A DNA stretch of 64,000 bases from Microvirga sp. SRT01 (GTDB lineage Bacteria > Pseudomonadota > Alphaproteobacteria > Sphingomonadales > Sphingomonadaceae), in contig JAGSNX010000001.1 in NCBI GenBank assembly GCA_018139225.1, positions 1,116,001 to 1,180,000 on the forward strand, in the 5' to 3' direction. The notes beneath the pieces were generated by a model, which had not been told where the DNA came from, searched no databases, and worked only from the letters and a program-made list of their open reading frames with translations. Shown here one piece after another: positions 45,782-55,127 of this stretch (position 1 is its first letter; each line of letters opens with the position of its first letter). Position numbers and translations under genes: made by a program.

Positions 45782-46606
45782 TCAGGCGGCCTCCAGTCGA
45801 TCGTTGGAACGTCGCGCGGCATAGTCCGCCAGTGCGCTCGCGTAAAACGGTGCGGCCTTGCGGCCCTGCTCGCCCGCGGGCTGAGCGGCAATTCCGGCGG
45901 CGACGCGCGCCAGCGTCGCGGGCTCCACTGCGTCCAGCCGCGCGACCGCGATGCCGATCGTGAACAGCACCGCGCCCGTCTGCGGCAGCTTGCGCAGCGT
46001 CTGCCGCTCGCACCGCACGAACAGCGTCTCGCCGGCAGTGTCGGCGATCACGTGGGCGAAACGCTCGGCCGCGTCATCCTCGGGCAAGTACCGCAACGCG
46101 TCGCTCGCCACGACGAACCAGTTGGCGCGGCCGAACACCGCCCCCGGCGTCAGCGTGTCGAGGAAGTGATCCACCCCCGCCGACAATTGCTCCGCATAGC
46201 CGTGGATCGGCGCATGGATCGCCGCGACCGGCAGCCCGATCTTGTCGGCCAGCCGCCAGTCGGTTGGAAACGCCACCGCGCCGGCGGTCAGAACGAAGCG
46301 CCCCTGCCCGTCACGCTCCAGAACGCAGAGATCCTCCCACGTCGCCCCCGCGGCAGCGCGCAGGTCGCCACGGATCCCGACCAGCGCGGCCACCTCCGCC
46401 TGCGCTGCCACCGATCCGGGCAGCGACTGCACCGCACCCGGAAGGCCCAACCCCTCCAGCCGCGCCGCGCGGTCGAACTCCGGCAACAGCCAAGCCTCCG
46501 CCGGGATGCGCGACAGGCCCATGCGCAGCGCCCCGCCACCACGGCCCGCCCGCACCAGCGCATCGACGGTAAAACCCAGCGTCACCCGCGTCCGCTCACG
46601 CCGCAT
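45782..46606 (-). CDS. DUF3445 family protein (heme-dependent N-demethylase-like)
   Basis: 274 residues related to DUF3445 proteins, whose characterised member is a heme-dependent oxidative N-demethylase subunit. Visible features are [16 protein letters not shown] at the start, [12 protein letters not shown], and a conserved [20 protein letters not shown] with several His that could bind heme. Its start overlaps the methylmalonyl-CoA mutase stop by 11 bases. What it does in a propionyl-CoA operon is not known. Confidence 0.75.
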   Translation of the reverse strand: MRRERTRVTLGFTVDALVRAGRGGGALRMGLSRIPAEAWLLPEFDRAARLEGLGLPGAVQSLPGSVAAQAEVAALVGIRGDLRAAAGATWEDLCVLERDGQGRFVLTAGAVAFPTDWRLADKIGLPVAAIHAPIHGYAEQLSAGVDHFLDTLTPGAVFGRANWFVVASDALRYLPEDDAAERFAHVIADTAGETLFVRCERQTLRKLPQTGAVLFTIGIAVARLDAVEPATLARVAAGIAAQPAGEQGRKAAPFYASALADYAARRSNDRLEAA

Positions 46607-48815
46607 CCGCCTCGGCAGGCGGCATGTTATGGCCCAGCAGGCGCAACACCTCCTCCGCCGCCGCGATCAGGTTCGTGCCCGGCCCGAAGATCGCCTGCAC
46701 CCCGGCGTCGCGCAAAGTCTGGTAATCCTGCGCCGGGATCACCCCGCCGGCGATGACCTTGATATCGGCCCGCCCCGCCTCGCGCAGATGCCCGATCAGT
46801 TCCGGGATCAGCGTCTTGTGCCCCGCCGCCAGCGAGGACGCGCCGACCACGTCGACATCCTTTTCCAGCGCCAGCACCGCCGCCTCCTGCGGGGTCTGGA
46901 ACAGCGGCCCCGGCACGATCTCGAACCCCAGATCGGCGAACATCGACGACACGAGATTCGCCCCGCGGTCGTGGCCGTCCTGCCCCATCTTCGCCACCAG
47001 CATCCGCGGCTTGCGCCCCAGCCGCCGCTCCGTCGCATCGACCCCGTCCGTCAGCCGCGTCCAGCGCACGTCGTCGCCATATGCGCCGCCATAGATGCCG
47101 CTGACCGGCGTCGGCTGAGTTCCGTACCGCCCGAACGCCACTTCCATCGCCGCCGAGATCTCGCCCAGCGTCGCCCGTGCCCGCGCCGCCTCGACCGCCA
47201 GCGCCAGCAAATTGGCGCTACCCGCCGCCCCGTCGCGCAACGCACTCAACGCCGCCGAGCACGCCGCCTCGTCCCGCGATGCACGCACGCTCGCCAGCCG
47301 CGCGACCTGCGACTCGCGCACCGCGACATTGTCGACATCAAGGATGTCGATCGGGTCCTCGTCCTTCAGCCGGTATTTGTTCACGCCGACGATCACGTCC
47401 TCGCCGCGATCGACCCGCGCCTGTCGCGCCGTCGCGGCTTCCTCGATCATCGCCTTGGGCCAACCCTTGGCGACGGCGGCGGCCATGCCGCCCTCCGCCT
47501 CGACGCGCTCGATGATCGCCCACGCCTTGTAGACCAGCTCCTGCGTCAGCGCCTCGACATAGTAACTGCCGCCGAGCGGATCGACGACCTTGGTCATCCC
47601 CGTCTCTTCCTGGATCACGATCTGCGTGTTGCGCGCGATCCGGGCGGAAAAGTCGGTCGGCAGCGCGATCGCCTCGTCCAGCGCGTTGGTGTGGAGCGAC
47701 TGCGTCCCGCCCAGCATCGCCGCCATCGCCTCGATCGTGGTGCGGATGACGTTGTTGTACGGGTCCTGCTCCTGCAACGACACGCCGCTCGTCTGGCAAT
47801 GCGTACGCAGCATCTTCGACCGTTCGTCCCTGGCGCCCAGTTCGGTCATCACCCGGTGCCACAACGTCCGCGCCGCGCGCAGCTTGGCGACTTCCATGAA
47901 AAAGTTCATGCCGATCGCGAAGAAAAACGACAGGCGACCGGCGAACTTGTCGATGTCCAGCCCCGCCGCCATCGCCGCGCGCGCATATTCGCGACCGTCG
48001 GCGATCGTGAAGGCCAGCTCCTGCACCTGCGTCGCGCCGGCTTCCTGCATGTGATAGCCGCTGATCGAGATGCTGTTGAACTTCGGCATCTCGGCGGATG
48101 TGTAGGCGATGATGTCCGCGATGATCCGCATGCTCGGTTCGGGCGGATAGATGTACGTATTGCGGACCATGAACTCCTTCAGGATGTCGTTCTGGATGGT
48201 CCCGTCGAGCAGCTTGCGGTCGACGCCCTGTTCCTCGCCCGCGACGATGAAGAATGCCAGGATCGGGATCACCGCGCCGTTCATCGTCATGCTGACCGAC
48301 ATCTGGTCGAGCGGGATGCCGTCGAACAGGATCTTCATGTCCTCGACGCTGTCGATCGCCACGCCCGCCTTGCCGACATCCCCGGTGACGCGCGGATGGT
48401 CGCTGTCGTAGCCGCGGTGCGTCGCCAGATCGAACGCGACCGATAGCCCCTTCTGCCCCGCTGCCAGATTACGGCGATAGAAGGCGTTCGATGCCTCCGC
48501 GGTGGAGAAGCCGGCATATTGCCGGATCGTCCACGGCCGCCCTGCATACATCGACGCGCGCACCCCCCGCGTGAACGGTGCGAAGCCGGGCAGGCCGGGA
48601 TCGCCCACCTTCTCCGGCGTCACGTCCGCCGCGGTGTAGAGCGGCTTGACGTCGATCCCCTCCGGCGTGCGCCACGTCAGGTCGCGGCCCTTCACCTCCT
48701 TCGCGGCGGCGGCGTTCCAGTCGGTCAGCGTCGGCTGCAAGACCGGTTCGGGCTGCGCAGGCGGTGGCGGCGCGGCACCGGCATCCTCGCCGATATTGGT
48801 CTCGATCTCGGCCAT
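46596..48815 (-). CDS. scpA: Methylmalonyl-CoA mutase
   Basis: Isomerises (R)-methylmalonyl-CoA to succinyl-CoA with adenosylcobalamin. The 739-residue single-chain protein has the N-terminal substrate barrel ([19 protein letters not shown]) and the C-terminal B12 domain with DGHDRG (H615 binds cobalt) and the GGVIPAQD motif. The epimerase and propionyl-CoA carboxylase genes beside it complete the pathway. It begins directly after the enoyl-CoA hydratase stop. No MeaB-type chaperone gene is seen here. Confidence 0.96.
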   Translation of the reverse strand: MAEIETNIGEDAGAAPPPPAQPEPVLQPTLTDWNAAAAKEVKGRDLTWRTPEGIDVKPLYTAADVTPEKVGDPGLPGFAPFTRGVRASMYAGRPWTIRQYAGFSTAEASNAFYRRNLAAGQKGLSVAFDLATHRGYDSDHPRVTGDVGKAGVAIDSVEDMKILFDGIPLDQMSVSMTMNGAVIPILAFFIVAGEEQGVDRKLLDGTIQNDILKEFMVRNTYIYPPEPSMRIIADIIAYTSAEMPKFNSISISGYHMQEAGATQVQELAFTIADGREYARAAMAAGLDIDKFAGRLSFFFAIGMNFFMEVAKLRAARTLWHRVMTELGARDERSKMLRTHCQTSGVSLQEQDPYNNVIRTTIEAMAAMLGGTQSLHTNALDEAIALPTDFSARIARNTQIVIQEETGMTKVVDPLGGSYYVEALTQELVYKAWAIIERVEAEGGMAAAVAKGWPKAMIEEAATARQARVDRGEDVIVGVNKYRLKDEDPIDILDVDNVAVRESQVARLASVRASRDEAACSAALSALRDGAAGSANLLALAVEAARARATLGEISAAMEVAFGRYGTQPTPVSGIYGGAYGDDVRWTRLTDGVDATERRLGRKPRMLVAKMGQDGHDRGANLVSSMFADLGFEIVPGPLFQTPQEAAVLALEKDVDVVGASSLAAGHKTLIPELIGHLREAGRADIKVIAGGVIPAQDYQTLRDAGVQAIFGPGTNLIAAAEEVLRLLGHNMPPAEADAA

Positions 48816-49601
48816 CTACTCGCCCTTGAACACCGGCTTGCGCTTTTCGAGAAAGGCTCGCCCGCCCTCCATCGAATCCGCGGACCCGCGGGCGGCGCGC
48901 TGGTTCTCCGCCTCCGCCAGCATCGCCGCCGCGTAATCGCTCTCCAGCGCCGCCGCCAACCCGCGCCGCATCAGGCCCAGCGCCACCGTCGGCCCCGCCG
49001 CCAGCCGCGCCGCCAGCGCGAACGCCTCCGCGTCCAGCGCGTCGTCCGCGACCACCCGGTGGATCATGCCCCAGTCGAGCGCCTTCGCCGCCGGGATCTT
49101 CTCACCCAGCATCATCATCTCCGCCGCCCGCGCCCGCCCGATCAGCCGCGGCAGCATCCACGACGCGCCACCATCCGGCACCAGCCCGATATTGACGAAC
49201 GCCTGCAGGAAATACGCGCTCTCGCCCGCGATGCAGAAATCCGCCGCCAATGCCAGCGAACACCCGATCCCCGCCGCCGGCCCACGCACCGCGCTGACCA
49301 GCGGCACGCCCAATTTGGCCACCGCGAGCATCCCCGGATTGTAATGCTCCGTCAGCGCCGCGAACGTCGCGTTGCCCGGATCGTCCGCGCCCAGCGCCCC
49401 GCCCGCAACATCCGCACCCGAGCAGAACGCCCGTCCCGCCCCCGCGATCAGAACCGCCCGCGCGCCGCCAAGATCACCCAGCGCCGCGCGCAGTTCGTCG
49501 AACATCGCCGGCGGTGCGGCGTTCAACCGCTCCGGTCGGTTCAACGTCACGACCAGCACGTCGCCGCGCCGTCCGCTCAGGATATGCTCGTACCCGGCCA
49601 T
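48816..49601 (-). CDS. Enoyl-CoA hydratase/isomerase family protein
   Basis: 261 residues of the crotonase fold. The oxyanion-hole regions AFCSGADVAGG and GPAAGIGCSLALAADF and the VNIGLVPDGGASWMLPRL block are characteristic of PaaG-like isomerases and hydratases. The start shares one base with the epimerase stop (TGATG). Its place in a propionyl-CoA cluster points to an acyl-CoA isomerisation or hydration in the breakdown of branched-chain or odd-chain acids. Confidence 0.88.
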   Translation of the reverse strand: MAGYEHILSGRRGDVLVVTLNRPERLNAAPPAMFDELRAALGDLGGARAVLIAGAGRAFCSGADVAGGALGADDPGNATFAALTEHYNPGMLAVAKLGVPLVSAVRGPAAGIGCSLALAADFCIAGESAYFLQAFVNIGLVPDGGASWMLPRLIGRARAAEMMMLGEKIPAAKALDWGMIHRVVADDALDAEAFALAARLAAGPTVALGLMRRGLAAALESDYAAAMLAEAENQRAARGSADSMEGGRAFLEKRKPVFKGE

Positions 49602-50023
49602 CAGTGGCTCCCGTCCCGCGGCGTTTCCATCAGTTCGATCAACAGCCCGCCAAAGTCGCGCGGATGCACGAACACGATCGGCGTCCCGTGCGCCCCGATC
49701 CGCGGCGCCCCCAGCACCCGCGCGCCCTTCGCGACCAGATCCGCGACCGCGACATGGATGTCCGGCACCTCGAAACACAGATGATGCTGCCCGCCGGCCG
49801 GGCTCTTCTTCAGAAACCCCGCGATCGGCGACGCCTCGTCCAGCGGCTGGATCAGCTCGACCTGCGTATTCGGCGCATCGACGAAACACACCCGCACGCC
49901 CTGGTCGGGCAGATCGAACGGCTCCCCGATGGCGGTCGCGCCCAGCAGGTTGCGGTACGTCTCCACCGACGCCTCGATCGAGGGCGTCGCGACGCCGACA
50001 TGGTTCAGGCGACCTAGGGTCAT
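49601..50023 (-). CDS. mce: Methylmalonyl-CoA epimerase
   Basis: Interconverts the (S) and (R) forms of methylmalonyl-CoA. About 140 residues of the vicinal-oxygen-chelate fold; likely metal ligands are H8 (LNHVGVATPSI), H81 (QHHLCFEV) and E130 (LLIELME). I start at the ATG at 50023, which gives the standard N-terminus. A GTG at 50050 overlapping the thioredoxin stop is an alternative without a good ribosome-binding site. It lies between the thioredoxin-like and hydratase genes. Confidence 0.93.
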   Translation of the reverse strand: MTLGRLNHVGVATPSIEASVETYRNLLGATAIGEPFDLPDQGVRVCFVDAPNTQVELIQPLDEASPIAGFLKKSPAGGQHHLCFEVPDIHVAVADLVAKGARVLGAPRIGAHGTPIVFVHPRDFGGLLIELMETPRDGSH

Positions 50024-50046
50024 CGATCGTTGCCAAACACGCGCGG

Positions 50047-50637
50047 TCACTCCTGAATCAACGCGGCGACCCGCGCCAGGGCAAGCGGTTTGTATCCCGT
50101 GATCGTCGCAAGCGGTTGTCCTGCCCTGTCGTATACGAGGGTGCGCGGTATCAGATTGTCGGACCGCCCGGTCAGCTTGCCGATCAGCGCTTCTGCCATC
50201 ACGGCGTAATCGGCGGGGCCCGATCCCGCGGTCTGAAGAAAATCGGCGCGATCCTCTGGCTTTGCGTGATCGTCCCGAACGTTCAGCGCGATGAAGTTGA
50301 TCGCCTCGGGGCCAACTGCCTGTCTGAGCCGCTTAAGATCGGGCGCCTCTTGACGACAGGGGCCGCACCAACTTGCCCAAAGATTAATGATGGTCGGTCG
50401 TCCACTACGAACGATATCGCGCAACTGAGCGCGTCGCCCATCTGGCATGATTATCGGCAGCGTAACGCTCGACGCCAAGCTAGGAGGCAGAGGCTCGCTG
50501 TCGAATGTGCGCGCCGCAACGAACAGCACAGCACAAGCAGCTAGCAGCAGCACCGCGAAGCCTATCCAGAGCCGCTTCCAAAACTTCCACGTTCTCGCGT
50601 AGGTCGGAGTAGCGGCAGTCGAAAGATCCTCCGCCAT
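50047..50637 (-). CDS. TlpA-like membrane-anchored thioredoxin
   Basis: 196 residues. A single N-terminal membrane helix (about 22-43) is followed by a periplasm-facing thioredoxin fold with C91 and C94 in ASWCGPCRQEAP and the cis-Pro segment LIPRTLVYD. This fits the TlpA/ResA type of thiol-disulfide oxidoreductase. It shares one base with the coiled-coil gene stop (TGATG), so it is translated with the RHH and coiled-coil genes. A role in the propionyl-CoA regulon is not obvious. Confidence 0.85.
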   Translation of the reverse strand: MAEDLSTAATPTYARTWKFWKRLWIGFAVLLLAACAVLFVAARTFDSEPLPPSLASSVTLPIIMPDGRRAQLRDIVRSGRPTIINLWASWCGPCRQEAPDLKRLRQAVGPEAINFIALNVRDDHAKPEDRADFLQTAGSGPADYAVMAEALIGKLTGRSDNLIPRTLVYDRAGQPLATITGYKPLALARVAALIQE

Positions 50638-50849
50638 CACTCTTCGATCCGCCGCTGACGTGACGCCATCGCCGCGCCTTCGATCACGCCTTCCAACCGG
50701 CTGACGCGGTCGCGGAGTTCGCCGTGCGCTTCGGCCAGACGAGCAAAGGAGTCGGACTGGCTCTTCACGCTCTCCTTCAACTGCCGGATATCCTCCTGCA
50801 TCATCAGGACCGTGCGCAGAGCTTGCAGCGCATCGCCGAAACCGCTCAC
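50637..50849 (-). CDS. Small coiled-coil protein
   Basis: 70 residues starting at GTG (50849) inside the RHH gene stop (GTGA overlap). Residues from about 15 to 55 form a heptad-rich helix (LKESVKSQ..., HGELRDRVSRLEGVIEG), consistent with a coiled coil, and the C-terminus is basic then acidic. It is not recognised as a named family. Both ends overlap neighbours, which suggests it is made in step with the RHH protein. Confidence 0.65.
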   Translation of the reverse strand: MSGFGDALQALRTVLMMQEDIRQLKESVKSQSDSFARLAEAHGELRDRVSRLEGVIEGAAMASRQRRIEE

Positions 50850-51133
50850 GGTCGCGGAACCTCGCGAGCGAGCACGGCATCGACCCGGCGGTTGGCCTGC
50901 TCGATGGCGTCGATCGCCTCACGGATGTCGGCGCGCATCTTCGGTACAGCCTCTTCGACTTCACGCACCAACAGGCCCAGCTGCTCCTGATCGTCCGTAA
51001 CCGCCTCGGCGATGTAGCGTGCGGATGCCTCGCGGACGACATGGCCGACCGACTTGCCGCTGCTGGCAGCGAAGGCATCCAGCGCCGCCTTGTGATCCGG
51101 GGTGGTCAGAAACGTCACGCGTTCGGTCTGCAT
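50846..51133 (-). CDS. Ribbon-helix-helix-type protein
   Basis: 95 residues. The N-terminus (RVTFLTTPDHKAALDAFAASSGKSVGHVVREASARYI) has the strand-helix-helix pattern of CopG/Arc-like DNA-binding proteins; the rest is a long charged helix likely to form a coiled coil. AAGGAG lies 7 bases before the ATG. Together with the coiled-coil gene it forms an overlapping pair between pccB and the thioredoxin gene. It may be an antitoxin-like or autoregulatory protein; no toxin is evident. Confidence 0.7.
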   Translation of the reverse strand: MQTERVTFLTTPDHKAALDAFAASSGKSVGHVVREASARYIAEAVTDDQEQLGLLVREVEEAVPKMRADIREAIDAIEQANRRVDAVLAREVPRP

Positions 51134-51177
51134 GTCGGCACTCCTTCACATGACCTTATAATGTTCAGGAGTATTGC

Positions 51178-52704
51178 TCACAACGGAATGTTGTCATGCT
51201 TCTTCCACGGGTTCTCCAACTGCTTGCCCCGCAGCTTGCGCAAACCCAGCGCAATTCGGCGCCGCGTCGAGTGCGGCTGAATCACCTCGTCGATGAAGCC
51301 CTTCGCCGCCGCCACGAACGGGTTGGCGAAGCGCGCCTCGTACTCCGCCGTCCGTTCGGCGATCTCGTCCGGCGTCTTGCCGCGGAAGATAATCTCGACC
51401 GCGCCCTTCGCGCCCATCACCGCGATCTCCGCGGTCGGCCACGCATAATTCAGGTCGCCGCGCAGATGCTTGGACGCCATCACGTCGTACGCGCCGCCAT
51501 ACGCCTTGCGCGTGATGACGGTGATCTTCGGCACGGTCGCCTCGGCATAGGCGAACAGCAGCTTCGCGCCGTGCTTGATGATGCCGTTATGCTCCTGCGC
51601 CGTGCCCGGCAGGAAGCCCGGCACGTCGACGAACGTCACGATCGGGATTTCGAACGCGTCGCAGAACCGCACGAAGCGCGCCGCCTTCTTCGACGAATTG
51701 ATGTCCAGCACCCCCGCCAGCACCATCGGCTGGTTCGCGACGATGCCGATCGTCCGCCCCTCGATCCGGCCGAAACCGCACAGGATGTTGCCTGCGTGCG
51801 CCGGCTGCACCTCGAAGAAATCGCCCTCGTCGACCGTCTTCCGGATCAGCTCGTGCATGTCGTACGGCTGGTTCGCTGACGCGGGGATCAGCGTGTCGAG
51901 ACTGTCCTCGATCCGGTCCCACGCATCGGCGGTCGGCCGCTCCGGCACCGGCTCGCGGTTCGACAGCGGCAGGAAGTCGATGAAGTCGCGCGCCGCCAGC
52001 AGCGCCTCGATATCGTTCTCGAACGCCACGTCGGCGACGCTGGTCTTGGTCGTGTGCGTGATCGCGCCGCCCAGCGCCTCCTGCGTCACGACTTCGTTCG
52101 TCACCGTCTTGACGACGTCGGGGCCGGTCACGAACATGTAGCTCGAATCCTTCACCATGAAGATGAAGTCGGTCATCGCCGGCGAATAGACCGCGCCGCC
52201 TGCACATGGCCCCATGATGAGCGAAAGCTGCGGCACCACGCCGGACGCCAGCACGTTCCGCTGGAACACCTCGGCATAACCGCCGAGCGACGCCACGCCC
52301 TCCTGGATGCGCGCGCCGCCGCTGTCGTTCAGGCCGATCACGGGCGCGCCGACTTTCAGCGCCATGTCCATGATCTTGCAGATCTTCGCCGCATGTCGCT
52401 CCGACAGCGATCCGCCGAACACCGTGAAATCCTGGCTGAACACGAACACCAGCCGGCCGTTGATCGTGCCCGATCCGGTGACCACGCCGTCGCCCGGCAC
52501 GATCTGGTCCTGCATGCCGAAGTCGACGCAGTTGTGCTCGACGAACATGTCGAGTTCTTCGAAGCTGTCCTCGTCGAGCAGTACGTCCAGCCGCTCGCGC
52601 GCGGTCAGCTTTCCCTTGGCGTGCTGGGCGGCGATCCTACGCTCTCCGCCGCCCAGCTTCGCCGCCGCGCGTTTCGCCTCCAGCATTGCGATGGTAGACG
52701 ACAT
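51178..52704 (-). CDS. pccB: Propionyl-CoA carboxylase, beta (carboxyltransferase) subunit
   Basis: Transfers carboxyl from biotin to propionyl-CoA, giving (S)-methylmalonyl-CoA. The 508-residue protein has both carboxyltransferase halves with the acyl-CoA region [18 protein letters not shown] and the biotin side [13 protein letters not shown], and ends KKHDNIPL as PccB proteins do. AGAGGA is 6 bases before the ATG. It is the first gene of the minus-strand regulon and faces the PccR-like regulator across 111 bases. Confidence 0.96.
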   Translation of the reverse strand: MSSTIAMLEAKRAAAKLGGGERRIAAQHAKGKLTARERLDVLLDEDSFEELDMFVEHNCVDFGMQDQIVPGDGVVTGSGTINGRLVFVFSQDFTVFGGSLSERHAAKICKIMDMALKVGAPVIGLNDSGGARIQEGVASLGGYAEVFQRNVLASGVVPQLSLIMGPCAGGAVYSPAMTDFIFMVKDSSYMFVTGPDVVKTVTNEVVTQEALGGAITHTTKTSVADVAFENDIEALLAARDFIDFLPLSNREPVPERPTADAWDRIEDSLDTLIPASANQPYDMHELIRKTVDEGDFFEVQPAHAGNILCGFGRIEGRTIGIVANQPMVLAGVLDINSSKKAARFVRFCDAFEIPIVTFVDVPGFLPGTAQEHNGIIKHGAKLLFAYAEATVPKITVITRKAYGGAYDVMASKHLRGDLNYAWPTAEIAVMGAKGAVEIIFRGKTPDEIAERTAEYEARFANPFVAAAKGFIDEVIQPHSTRRRIALGLRKLRGKQLENPWKKHDNIPL

Positions 52705-52757
52705 GGCAGTTCCTCTCGCAGACGCGGCAGCGCGCTTCCTGCCTGCGAGTCACTGCT

Positions 52758-52787
52758 CGCGCAAATGTGAAGTTGCGAAGTTGCGAA
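52758..52787. promoter_or_regulatory. Candidate PccR operator in the pccB/regulator intergenic region
   Basis: Two TTGCGAA boxes (52773-52779 and 52781-52787) are spaced by 8 bases, and a GCGCAAAT box in the opposite sense lies just before (about 52760-52767). Regulators of this family bind TTTGCAAA-like sequences, so this tandem array between pccB and the regulator gene is a likely binding site. Assignment is by pattern only. Confidence 0.55.
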
Positions 52788-52815
52788 CGCACAGCTTGTA
52801 AACTACTGCTCGACC

Positions 52816-54171
52816 ATGTCGAAACCCCGCCTCTACGCCGGCGAGCAACTCCGCGACCTGCGCCGCGCCGCCGGCCTCAACCAGCGCGCGATGGCGACGC
52901 GGCTCGGTCTGTCGGTCAGCTATTTGTCGCAACTCGAAAGCAGCGAACGACCGCTGACCGCCAGCGTCGTCGCCGTCCTCGCCCGTCATTATCCGCAGGC
53001 GCTCGCCGCGATCGAGGGCGAGGCGCCCGCCCGCCGCCTCGCCGCGATCAACGCCGCACTGGGTTCGGACGCCGGCGCGCGGCTGGCCGAGGAACGCCCG
53101 GAGGTGGCGGATCGCCTGATCGCTCTCCACGAAGCCGCCCGCGCCGCCGAGGAACGGCTCGCCCTGGCGGAGGAGACGATGACGACGGGCACCGCAGCGC
53201 GCCTGCCGTGGGAGGCGGTGCGCGACTGGTTTCATGAGGCCGGCAACTATATCGACCCGCTCGACCGCGCCGCCGAAGCCCTCGCCGCCGAACTCGGCGC
53301 GATCGAGGGCGACGCTACCCTGCTCACCGCGCTTGCCCGCCACAATGTGACGATCGGCTCGGACCGCGACGCCGACGCACCGACCGCGCGCAGCGGCGAC
53401 GGAACACTCGTCCTCAACGCCGCGCTGCCCGCCGAAAGCCGCCGCTTCCAGCTCGCGCATCGCCTCGCCGCATTGTCGTTCCCCGACATCGTCGCCACCG
53501 TCATCGAAGCATCCGGGCTGGAGAGCGAGGAGGCGCGCCGCCTGCTCCAGATCGGCCTCGCCAACTATGCCGCGGGCGCGCTGCTGATGCCCTATGCCCG
53601 CTTCCGCACGTCGGCTCGCGAAGTCCGCCACGATATCGACCGTCTCGCCCGCCGCTTCGGCGCCAGCTTCGAACAGGCGTGCCACCGCCTGTCCACGCTT
53701 CAGCGCCCGCAGGAGGAAGGCGTGCCCTTCTATTTCTGTCGTGTCGACATGGCCGGCAACGTGACGAAGCGCCACTCCGCCACCCGCCTCCAGTTCGCGC
53801 GCTTCGGCGGCACCTGTCCCTTGTGGATCGTCCACGAAGCCGCCGCGATCCCCGATCGCATCCTCGTCCAGCATGCGGAGACACCCGACGGCGTCCGCTA
53901 CGTGACGATGGCGAAGGGGCTGGTGAAACCATCCGGCCGCTTCACCCGCGCACCGCGCCGCTATGCCGTCGCGCTGGGGTGCGAGGCCGTGCACGCTGCG
54001 GATTTCGTCTATGCCGACGCCGTCGACCGCACCGGGCCACCGACGCCGATCGGCACCTCCTGCCGCCTCTGCCCCCGCCCCGACTGCGACCAGCGTGCCT
54101 TTCCCCCGGCCGACCGCCGCATCGCGGTGGAGCCGGAGACACGGCGCATCGTGCCGTACCGGATCGTGTAG
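52816..54171 (+). CDS. pccR: PccR/ScfR-type short-chain fatty acyl-CoA regulator
   Basis: 451 residues. An N-terminal XRE-type helix-turn-helix (about 8-62; LNQRAMATRLGLSVSYLSQLES) precedes an IrrE/DUF955-like middle region with the degenerate QLAHRLAAL site and a C-terminal DUF2083-type domain ending in a Cys cluster (CRLCPRPDC). Proteins with this layout (PccR, RamB, MccR) control propionyl-CoA or acetyl-CoA use. The divergent position facing pccB supports the assignment. It probably senses an acyl-CoA. Confidence 0.88.
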   Translation: MSKPRLYAGEQLRDLRRAAGLNQRAMATRLGLSVSYLSQLESSERPLTASVVAVLARHYPQALAAIEGEAPARRLAAINAALGSDAGARLAEERPEVADRLIALHEAARAAEERLALAEETMTTGTAARLPWEAVRDWFHEAGNYIDPLDRAAEALAAELGAIEGDATLLTALARHNVTIGSDRDADAPTARSGDGTLVLNAALPAESRRFQLAHRLAALSFPDIVATVIEASGLESEEARRLLQIGLANYAAGALLMPYARFRTSAREVRHDIDRLARRFGASFEQACHRLSTLQRPQEEGVPFYFCRVDMAGNVTKRHSATRLQFARFGGTCPLWIVHEAAAIPDRILVQHAETPDGVRYVTMAKGLVKPSGRFTRAPRRYAVALGCEAVHAADFVYADAVDRTGPPTPIGTSCRLCPRPDCDQRAFPPADRRIAVEPETRRIVPYRIV

Positions 54172-54196
54172 CGGTCCCTTTCGGCTAACTGCCTCC

Positions 54197-54269
54197 CCCG
54201 TTCGGCCTGAGCGAAGTCGAAGGCCATGCGCCAAGCCAAGGTGCGTCGACGGCGCTCAGCACGAACGGG
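54197..54269. repeat. 73-bp repeat with inverted ends
   Basis: Ends CCCGTTCG (54197-54204) and CGAACGGG (54262-54269) are perfect inverses; the inner parts GCCTGAGCG and CGCTCAGC also pair. The layout recalls dispersed intergenic elements of sphingomonads. It lies between the regulator and otsB; the rest of the 203-base gap shows no gene. Confidence 0.75.
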
Positions 54270-54374
54270 TAGGGGAATAGATAATGAAGTAGCAGCGGCC
54301 GAACCAAAGTTGGAGCGCGCGAGGCTGAACGTCCCATTCAGGAACAGCCGCCCCCCGCCGCGGGTTACCCCGAC

Positions 54375-55127
54375 ATGGACCTGCCACCACCCCCGATCCC
54401 AGACCCCGCCCGAACCAGTCTGTTCCTCGACTTCGACGGCACCCTCGTAGACCTCGCCGCGACCCCGGACGGCGTCACCGTCAGCCCCGAGCTCGGCACC
54501 CTGCTACGACGTCTCGGGGAAACGATGCCCGGTCGTGTTGCGATCGTCAGCGGCCGTTCGGTCGCGCAACTCGACGCGATGCTCGGCGATCACCTCACCG
54601 GCATCGCCATCGCCGGCAGTCACGGCGCGGAGCGTCGCACGCCCGACGAGGGACACGTCCAACCCGATCGCACCGCCCCCCTCGAACGCGCCGTCGCCGA
54701 GCTTCAGCCCTATGCCGATGCCAATGGCCTGATCTTCGAAGCGAAAACACTCGGTGCCACACTCCACTACCGCGCCGATCCATCGCGCGAGGAGGCCGCG
54801 GTTGCGATGGCGGAGGAGGTCGCCGCCCGCCACGGCCTTCATGCCGGCCGCGGCAAGATGATGATCGAGGTCCGCCTGCCCGGCGACAAGGGTAGCGCGT
54901 TGAGAACCCTGATCGACTCCGCCGCGATGAAGGGCACCGAGCCCTGGTTCCTTGGCGACGACGTGACCGACGAGGATGGGTTCGCCGCCGCGCAGGCACT
55001 CGGCGGCGCGGGCATCCTCGTCGACCCGCCGCGCACCACCAAAGCGCGCTATCGACTGGACGACGTTCCCGCCGTCCATGACTGGCTCACTAAAATCGCC
55101 AACAGGGCTACGGAGCCAACGGCATGA
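54375..55127 (+). CDS. otsB: Trehalose-6-phosphate phosphatase
   Basis: 250 residues of the HAD superfamily. Motif I is LDFDGTLVDL (D19 nucleophile, D21 acid), motif II IVSGRS, then GSHGAERR, and the metal-binding GDDVTDEDGF near residue 200. It removes phosphate from trehalose-6-phosphate. Its stop overlaps the otsA start by 4 bases (ATGA), so the two are coupled. The ribosome-binding site is weak. Confidence 0.93.
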   Translation: MDLPPPPIPDPARTSLFLDFDGTLVDLAATPDGVTVSPELGTLLRRLGETMPGRVAIVSGRSVAQLDAMLGDHLTGIAIAGSHGAERRTPDEGHVQPDRTAPLERAVAELQPYADANGLIFEAKTLGATLHYRADPSREEAAVAMAEEVAARHGLHAGRGKMMIEVRLPGDKGSALRTLIDSAAMKGTEPWFLGDDVTDEDGFAAAQALGGAGILVDPPRTTKARYRLDDVPAVHDWLTKIANRATEPTA

